DNA from: Nitrospira sp. | GTDB taxonomy: Bacteria; Nitrospirota; Nitrospiria; Nitrospirales; Nitrospiraceae | Direction of reading: 5' to 3' | DNA length: 32,986 bases | Assembly (NCBI GenBank): GCA_013696305.1 | Contig: JACCYV010000199.1 | Location: 1-32,986, forward strand | Shown: piece after piece, positions 27,290 through 32,986 of the stretch | Numbering within the stretch: the first letter of the stretch is position 1 | Layout: each line of letters opens with the position of its first letter | Translations under genes and position numbers: made by a program | Notes under the pieces: model-generated | Told to the model about the DNA's origin: nothing | Database searches by the model: none | The model's input: the letters and a program-made list of their open reading frames with translations, nothing else

Positions 27290-27397
27290 ATGGACACCGA
27301 TTTTATCGAGATTTTGCAACGCGCCATAGCCGTTATCGGCGCCATCGGGTTGTTGGGATTTTGTCTGTATCTGTTGAATACCCGCAAGGGAAGTTGA
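27290..27397 (+). CDS. 35-aa single-TM protein (below ORF-track cutoff)
   Basis: MDTDFIEILQRAIAVIGAIGLLGFCLYLLNTRKGS* with aggaag upstream; ends 3 nt before the ribE ATG. Confidence 0.65.
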   Translation: MDTDFIEILQRAIAVIGAIGLLGFCLYLLNTRKGS

Positions 27398-27400
27398 ACC

Positions 27401-28057
27401 ATGTTCAGCGGCAGCATTGAAGAAATGGGCGCGATTTCTATCCTGAACAAAGGGCTGGCCGGCACGCGCCTCACCATCATTGCCTCGACGATCATGGGAG
27501 ATCTCACCATCGGCGCCAGTGTGAGCGTAAACGGTGCCTGTCTCACGGTGGCGGCGAGAACCGATCACGATCTCTCCGTCGATGTCTCGCCGGAAACGCT
27601 CCATGTCACGACGCTCGGCAGCCTCGCCTCCGGCTCGCCCGTCAACCTGGAACGCGCCATGAAACTGAACGAGCGGATCGGCGGCCACATGGTCTCCGGG
27701 CATGTCGATGGAATCGGCGCCATCCGCAGCCGGCATCAGGACGGGAATGCGCTGATTCTGGAGGTCGAGGCGCCGAAAGACATTCTGCGCCTTTGCGTCG
27801 CGAAGGGGTCGGTCACGGTGGACGGGATCAGCCTGACGATCAACGACGTCACCGAACGCTCGTTTGCCGTGTCGATCATTCCCCATACCGCCAAAATCAC
27901 GACGCTGGGCCTGAAACAGGTCGGCGACCAGCTGAATCTGGAATCAGACCTTATCGGAAAGTACGTCGAACGCCTGCTCCAAGAACGCGGCATCCTCCCG
28001 CCCAAACCAGCTCCGGTCATCGATAAGGATTACCTGAAAAGGCGGGGACTGATTTAG
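27401..28057 (+). CDS. ribE: Riboflavin synthase alpha subunit
   Basis: 218 aa; MFSGSIEEMGAI, VSVNGACLTVAA, NLERAMKLNERIGGHMVSGHVDGIG, GSVTVDGISLTINDV; tandem lumazine-binding repeats. Confidence 0.95.
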   Translation: MFSGSIEEMGAISILNKGLAGTRLTIIASTIMGDLTIGASVSVNGACLTVAARTDHDLSVDVSPETLHVTTLGSLASGSPVNLERAMKLNERIGGHMVSGHVDGIGAIRSRHQDGNALILEVEAPKDILRLCVAKGSVTVDGISLTINDVTERSFAVSIIPHTAKITTLGLKQVGDQLNLESDLIGKYVERLLQERGILPPKPAPVIDKDYLKRRGLI

Positions 28058-28104
28058 ATGCTTTGAGGTGAATCCTTCCGAAGTTTGATAGCATAGTTCT
28101 GGCT

Positions 28105-28124
28105 GTATATCCTGGCGTATATAC
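28105..28124. promoter_or_regulatory. Candidate palindromic operator upstream of vapB-like relic
   Basis: gtatat (28105-28110) - cctggcgt - atatac (28119-28124), perfect 6-bp inverted repeat about 20 nt upstream of the relic's presumed start. Confidence 0.4.
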
Positions 28125-28144
28125 TTTGTCGGAAAGGATTTCCT

Positions 28145-28349
28145 GTGACAAAAAAACGACACGCCTATTCTTTAGTGGAAACAGCCAAGCCGTCAGAATT
28201 ACCAAAGAATTTCAGCTCGAAGGTGATGAATTGAAATACAGCGAAGGGGCAACGCTCTCGTACTCCGCCCCAAAAAGAAATCATGGTCTCTCCTGACTGA
28301 CAGCTTGGAAAAATTTACGAAGGACTTCATGGAGAAGGGCCCTACATAA
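28145..28349 (+). pseudogene. Frameshifted VapB-type (AbrB/MazE-like) antitoxin relic
   Basis: Joining two frames gives ...TTRLFFSGNSQAVRITKEFQLEGDELKYSEGATL / LVLRPKKKSWSLLTDSLEKFTKDFMEKGPT*. Frameshift near 28255-28262 (extra ct in acgctctcgta); probable second one in the A7 run 28150-28156 if GTG 28145 was the start. Confidence 0.75.
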
Positions 28350-28537
28350 TCGGCAGCGCAGAAGCGCACACGTCCATTCTTATGAAGGTGGTACCATATC
28401 GCAATTGCGGTCAAGACTGTCTCTCATCTCACAACAGTAACTGTGTGAACCTCATGAAATGGCTCTCCTTGTGGATCTGTGGGATTTCCTCCCTCTTCCG
28501 CTCACTATTCCTCTAAGGAGTAGCCAGACTGTCCTTC

Positions 28538-28585
28538 ACTGCGCGCATCGAACGAGCTTAGTTTTATCGTGCGCGTTCCGCGAGG
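28538..28585 (+). repeat. Dispersed intergenic repeat, copy B
   Basis: actgcgcgcatcgaacgagcttagttttatcgtgcgcgttccgcgagg, similar to reverse complement of 6379-6426. Confidence 0.6.
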
Positions 28586-28688
28586 TGCGCGACGCGAGGA
28601 ATAACGAGCGTCACGTTTGCGCACGCCGACGAGTCGGTCAGCCGGCCGTGTCTTCGAAGGTCGATCACAGGCCACAGCCGTCCCTTTC

Positions 28689-29282
28689 TTACTTCACCAC
28701 GAATACCTTGGAGTCCTCGCCTGAGGCAGTGGTCACCGTCATCATGGCGAGGCCTGCGTGCCTGCCGTTAGGAACAGTGGCGGTGATTTGGGTCTCGCTG
28801 TCGAATTTGAAGGTAGCGGGGTAACCGGGACCGAAGGAGAGCGATCTCAAGCACTCGGCCGGGCCGAAGTTCCTGCCGGAGATCGTCACCTTGTCACCGG
28901 CCTTGCCCTCATCCGGCATCATGGATTCAATCTTTGGTGCCTCGCCGTAACAGGCCTGGGCCTTGGCCGTCGTTTCCGCCGAGGTATATATGGGCGTCGG
29001 GGCTGTAGGTGGAATGGCGGCAGCGGGTTTTGTTTTCTGGCCGCGACCCTTCGTTGCGGCTTTCTTTTCGGCCGGCTTCTTTTCGGAATTTTTCTCTTCG
29101 GGAGCCTTCTTCTGGGATGACTCCTTTTTCGTCGCAGGCGGCTTGGTGGAGGCCGGGGGTGCAGCCTGCTCAGCCGGCTTCTTCATCTCTTCCGCCCCAA
29201 TGGCGTAGGAGACCCCGCCCAGTAATACGAGCCCGATCACAATTGCCACCGTGACACCTTGTTGGTCTCCTAGTCTCTGCAT
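28689..29282 (-). CDS. IPT/TIG-domain protein with TM segment and Lys/Ala/Pro-rich linker
   Basis: ORF track 28689..29330; ATG at 29282 (MQRLGDQQGVTVAIVIGLVLLGGVSYAIG). C-terminal PKIESMMPDEGKAGDKVTISGRNFGPAECLRSLSFGPGYPATFKFDSETQITATVPNGRHAGLAMMTVTTASG is IPT/TIG-like. Confidence 0.82.
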   Translation of the reverse strand: MQRLGDQQGVTVAIVIGLVLLGGVSYAIGAEEMKKPAEQAAPPASTKPPATKKESSQKKAPEEKNSEKKPAEKKAATKGRGQKTKPAAAIPPTAPTPIYTSAETTAKAQACYGEAPKIESMMPDEGKAGDKVTISGRNFGPAECLRSLSFGPGYPATFKFDSETQITATVPNGRHAGLAMMTVTTASGEDSKVFVVK

Positions 29283-29338
29283 AACCGGCCTCCATGCACA
29301 CAGTAAAAAGATTGCGCACCGACTGAACACGAATCGTC

Positions 29339-31237
29339 TCAGTCTTCCAGGGTGGAAATATCGCCCACGTCCTGCCCCAACTCCTTGGCCTTGAGCACCC
29401 GCCGCATAATCTTGCCAGAACGCGTCTTGGGCAGCGATGACACGATGTCGATTTCCTGCGGGACCGCGATTTTCCCCAACTCCTTCAAGACCTGATCTTT
29501 CAGCGATTGCACCAGTGCCTTGGAGTCCTGATGGCCCTGCTTCAAAATGACAAAGGCCTTGATGGCTTCACCGGCCGTGCGATGCGGTTTGCCGATCACC
29601 GCCGCTTCGGCTACGGCTTCGTGACTCACGAGCGCGCTTTCAACTTCGGCGGTCCCGATACGATTACCGGCCACCTTGATCACGTCGTCCGCCCGGCCCA
29701 TGAACCACATGTAGCCGTCGTGGTCTTTTCGGCAGACGTCTCCCGCCGTATAGCAATTGGGTATGGTGTTCCAGTAGACCTTGTAGCGGTCGGGATCTTT
29801 GTAAATCGTCCGCATCATAGACGGCCAGGGTTTCTTGATGACGGCAAATCCGCCGGCATTGCTGGGCAGGCTTTTACCTTCCTTATCCACCACGTCGGCC
29901 TCAATGCCGAGGAACGGCCTCGTCGCTGAACCGGGTTTGAGCGGTACCGAGGGCAGGGGAGTAATCAGAATAGAGCCGGTCTCCGTCTGCCACCAGGTGT
30001 CCATGATGGGCTTGTCGCTGCCCGTGACACGATGAAACCACTCCCATGCCTCCGGATTGATAGGTTCCCCGACGCTTCCGAGAATGCGCAAGGTGGAGAG
30101 ATCGTACTTCTTGGGCCAGTCTTCTCCGTATTTCATCAGCAATCGAATAGCGGTCGGGGTCGTGTAAAAAATCGAGACGCCATACCGTTCGATGAGATCC
30201 CACCAACGTCCTGGATTGGGATAGTCGGGTTTGCCTTCGGCCATGAGGATCGTTGCGCCGTTCAACAGCGGCCCATAGACGATGTAGCTGTGCCCCGTCA
30301 CCCAGCCCGGATCCGCCACGCAGAAATAGACGTCCTCTTCCTTGAGATCGAAGACGTATTTCGTCGTGATGTAGGTGCCGACCATGTAGCCGCCGTGGAC
30401 ATGCACGACGCCTTTGGGTTTCCCGGTCGTTCCCGAGGTATAAAGGATATAGAGCGGGGTTTCGGAATCGAGCGGCTCGGCTGGGCACACAACGTTCTGT
30501 TCTTTCAGCCACTCAACCCAATCGATTTCTTTGGGTGCAGCGAGGGCGATGCCCGGTGCTTCGCGTCGCACCACCACGACTTTTTCTACGGAGGGACAGG
30601 ATCGCACGGCATCATCGACGACTCTTTTGAGGTGAATCGTTTTCCCGCGATCGTACCCGACATCGGCGGTGATGATGACCCGTGATTCGGCATCTTGAAT
30701 GCGACTCGCGAGGGCCGGGGCGCTGAATCCGGAGTACACCACGCTGTGAATGACTCCGATGCGGGCACAAGCCAGCATCGCGATGACTTGTTCGGGAATC
30801 TTCGGCAGGTAGATGGTGACGCGGTCGCCTTTTTGCAGCCCGAGCGCCTTGAGCGCGTTGGCGCAGCGATTCACCTGACGGAACAGTTCCCCATACGTGA
30901 AGATGCGTTCTTCGTCATTCTCACCGACCCACATCACCGCGACTTTGTTGCGGCGCCAGGTGTTCGCGTGGCGATCCAGGCAGTTATAGGCAATATTGCA
31001 GGTCGCACCCACGAACCATTTCGCCCAGGGATAGTTCCACTCGAGCACCCGGTTCCAGGGCGAGAACCATTCCAATTCCTTGGCCACCGTGCTCCAGAAC
31101 CCTTCCGGGTCGGCAATGGAGGCCTTGTAGGCCAGGTCATAATCTTGAATATGTGCCGCGGCCTTGGTCCGGGCGGTCGGCTGAATGACGCGGCTTTCCT
31201 TCACCAGGGTATCGATCTTGTCGTCCATACGTGCCAT
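29339..31237 (-). CDS. acs: Acetyl-CoA synthetase (AMP-forming)
   Basis: 632 aa; YILYTSGTTGKPKGVVHVHGGYMVGTYITTKYVFDLKEEDVYFCVADPGWVTGHSYIVYGPL, DTWWQTETGSILITPLP, FMGRADDVIKVAGNRIGTAEVESALVSH, KTRSGKIMRRVLKA. Confidence 0.96.
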   Translation of the reverse strand: MARMDDKIDTLVKESRVIQPTARTKAAAHIQDYDLAYKASIADPEGFWSTVAKELEWFSPWNRVLEWNYPWAKWFVGATCNIAYNCLDRHANTWRRNKVAVMWVGENDEERIFTYGELFRQVNRCANALKALGLQKGDRVTIYLPKIPEQVIAMLACARIGVIHSVVYSGFSAPALASRIQDAESRVIITADVGYDRGKTIHLKRVVDDAVRSCPSVEKVVVVRREAPGIALAAPKEIDWVEWLKEQNVVCPAEPLDSETPLYILYTSGTTGKPKGVVHVHGGYMVGTYITTKYVFDLKEEDVYFCVADPGWVTGHSYIVYGPLLNGATILMAEGKPDYPNPGRWWDLIERYGVSIFYTTPTAIRLLMKYGEDWPKKYDLSTLRILGSVGEPINPEAWEWFHRVTGSDKPIMDTWWQTETGSILITPLPSVPLKPGSATRPFLGIEADVVDKEGKSLPSNAGGFAVIKKPWPSMMRTIYKDPDRYKVYWNTIPNCYTAGDVCRKDHDGYMWFMGRADDVIKVAGNRIGTAEVESALVSHEAVAEAAVIGKPHRTAGEAIKAFVILKQGHQDSKALVQSLKDQVLKELGKIAVPQEIDIVSSLPKTRSGKIMRRVLKAKELGQDVGDISTLED

Positions 31238-31392
31238 ACCTCCAGAGCGCGCAAGCCTGTCCCGCGCGGTTCACTCGTGGGTGGCATTATGCGGATGGGC
31301 TTAAGGAACTGCAACCCTTCGCGCCGTGTCATAAGTCTTACCGGCAAGGAGGCGGCAGCCGCATGGTGCAGGGTCCGAAGCGCCCGGCTTTC

Positions 31393-31422
31393 TTGACAGT
31401 CGGACGAAGACGAGGGTAGGCT
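31393..31422 (+). promoter_or_regulatory. Candidate sigma70-type promoter of the caspase-like gene
   Basis: TTGACA (31393-31398), 18-bp spacer, TAGGCT (31417-31422), about 32 nt before the ATG at 31455. Confidence 0.35.
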
Positions 31423-31454
31423 GAATTGGTTGCACCTCACCGGATCCGCGCTCG

Positions 31455-32840
31455 ATGTCCTCGCTTTTTTCACACCGTGTATGTCGAACCTCCGCCCTCT
31501 TCTTTGCTCTATATGCTGCGGGAATTTTTTGCGGGCTGTCAGCCGTTCATGCACAGTTAGGAAAGCCGGAAGGGCTCTATTACAGGTCGTGGGCCGTGGT
31601 GGTTGGGATCGAGAACTATCTCGTGGCGCCGAAAGTCCCCGGGGCATCGGAGAGTGCGCATGCGGTGGCCGTAGCGCTGCGTGGGCTCGGCTTCGACGAG
31701 GTGATCGAACTTCAGGATAAAGATGCGAGCTTCAAGCGCCTGATGCAAATTCTCAACGACTACTTGCCGCGCAAAGTGGGGCGACAAGATCGTGTGGTGA
31801 TTTTCTTTGCGGGGCACGCGGGCATTACGCAGGATTTCCAATCTAAGGAACTGGGTTATTTAGTTCCCTGGGATGCCCAGCTGACCAATACAAACAAAAT
31901 CGTCACCTTCGATCACCTAAAAGAGTTCAGCCGGCGGTCTGCCTCCAAGCATATGCTGCTGCTGTTTGATGCCAACATTCGGGGTTGGGAAGTGAGCGCA
32001 CCGCAGCCGCTCTCTTTGGAGGGCCGTTTGTCGCCGGAAGATGACACGGAAAAGCGTGCGGTCCAAGTCCTGACGGCCGCCGAGAAAGCGGAAACGGTGG
32101 GACATGTTTCCGGGCAGAGCGTATTTGCGGAGGCTGTGGTTGCCGGCCTGAAAGGCGCCGCTGACCTCAACCAGAATGGCTGGGTCATGGCCAGCGAGCT
32201 TGCGGAGCATGTGAAGCAGGAGGTGGAGGCCGGCACCAAGGGAGCGCAACACCCGCAATTCGTTCAATTAGAGGGAGACGGGGACGTCGTATTAGTCGAA
32301 GGCAAGAAAAGCTTGTTCCATCTCGGGAGCGAACCCGCGAATGAGGCAGACCGCGCCAAGGCAGCCCGTACTGAATATCAGCAGGCCTTTACACTGCTGC
32401 AGCAGCAAAAGTCGGCAGAGGAGGCCTTGGAACGTCTCAACCGGGCGATCGCCTACGACCCGTCATTCGGAGATGCGTATGTGTTGAAGAGTTATGTTCG
32501 ATTGGAGGTGCTGCCGAACCTCGAGGAATCCCTGACGGCGGCGCGCGCGGCCGTGCAGCATGCGCCACAGAATCCGGATTCGCATTATGCGCTCGCGCTC
32601 GTCCTTGAGAAGACCGCACAATATCCCGATGCCGAGCAGGCTATGCAGCAGTCGCTAGCCATCAATCCAGCCTATGCGGATGTGTATTTTTCCCTGGGCG
32701 CTCTGTATGCCGACTACTTGAACGAGCCGCAAAAGTCGGTCGACGCCTTCCGGCGCTATCTCGAATTGGGGGGGCAGAGTGAGCGCGCGACGCGCGCCGT
32801 GCAAGGCAGCAGTCTCCCGGGTGAGAAGCAGGTCCCTTAA
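31455..32840 (+). CDS. Exported caspase-like (C14/metacaspase fold) protein with C-terminal TPRs; catalytic Cys apparently replaced
   Basis: 461 aa; signal peptide; WAVVVGIENYLVAPKVPGASESAHAVAVALRGLGFDEVIELQDKDASFKRLMQIL, VVIFFAGHAG, KHMLLLFDANIRGWEVS, EKRAVQVLTAAEK, SVFAEAVVAGLKGAADLNQNGWVMASELAEHVK; then TPRs. Confidence 0.87.
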   Translation: MSSLFSHRVCRTSALFFALYAAGIFCGLSAVHAQLGKPEGLYYRSWAVVVGIENYLVAPKVPGASESAHAVAVALRGLGFDEVIELQDKDASFKRLMQILNDYLPRKVGRQDRVVIFFAGHAGITQDFQSKELGYLVPWDAQLTNTNKIVTFDHLKEFSRRSASKHMLLLFDANIRGWEVSAPQPLSLEGRLSPEDDTEKRAVQVLTAAEKAETVGHVSGQSVFAEAVVAGLKGAADLNQNGWVMASELAEHVKQEVEAGTKGAQHPQFVQLEGDGDVVLVEGKKSLFHLGSEPANEADRAKAARTEYQQAFTLLQQQKSAEEALERLNRAIAYDPSFGDAYVLKSYVRLEVLPNLEESLTAARAAVQHAPQNPDSHYALALVLEKTAQYPDAEQAMQQSLAINPAYADVYFSLGALYADYLNEPQKSVDAFRRYLELGGQSERATRAVQGSSLPGEKQVP

Positions 32841-32986
32841 TCTTTGCCACCGCCTTTGAGATATCCCAGCCCGATCTTCATCGCCCGGCGGGTGATCTCT
32901 GCCCAGCGCACCTGCGGGTACTCCGCCAGCACCGCCGCCGCTTTAGGATCCTGAATATCGAGTTGCACGACGCGAATGATGCCGTC
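32837..32986 (-). CDS. C-terminus of hypothetical protein (cut by window edge)
   Basis: Open frame entering from the edge: DGIIRVVQLDIQDPKAAAVLAEYPQVRWAEITRRAMKIGLGYLKGGGKD*; stop overlaps the convergent caspase-like gene by 4 bp. Confidence 0.65.
   Translation of the reverse strand, partial: DGIIRVVQLDIQDPKAAAVLAEYPQVRWAEITRRAMKIGLGYLKGGGKD

Noticed and set aside
28459-28824. 121-aa plus-strand ORF downstream of the VapB relic
   Set aside because: Runs through dispersed repeat copy B and into the TIG gene antisense; no domain recognised.
1-32986. CRISPR arrays, tRNA/rRNA genes, prophage or intact IS element
   Set aside because: No regularly spaced direct repeats, no recognisable tRNA/rRNA text, no transposase/integrase ORF seen on reading; a tRNAscan/Infernal run would be needed for certainty.

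Overview
32,986-bp GC-rich bacterial chromosomal window, densely coding and mostly housekeeping/metabolic. Gene content and dispersed repeats resemble Nitrospira/Nitrospirota, but that is an inference from memory and was not tested. Main blocks: (i) minus-strand exported NTF2-like protein, PP2C phosphatase and RNase H-like exonuclease; (ii) plus-strand cyclophilin-like protein, tandem DUF507 pair, TPR lipoprotein, Bcp peroxiredoxin, FabI, exported YD-repeat protein and DUF3943 outer-membrane protein; (iii) minus-strand sulfate-uptake operon rrf2-sbp-cysT-cysW-cysA; (iv) plus-strand glyQ-glyS, membrane protein, ppdK, ribD, alpha/beta hydrolase, unknown exported protein, MFS transporter, 35-aa membrane ORF and ribE; (v) minus-strand IPT/TIG protein and acs, divergent from an exported caspase-fold/TPR protein. 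No rRNA, tRNA, CRISPR or intact mobile element was recognised. Best leads: a caspase-like protein with Asn where the catalytic Cys is expected; a frameshifted VapB-type antitoxin relic with a palindrome upstream, absent from the ORF track; two small membrane ORFs below the ORF-track cutoff; several dispersed or inverted repeats; a PPDK with a histone-H1-like basic tail; and a possible degenerate HAD/APP1-like protein.
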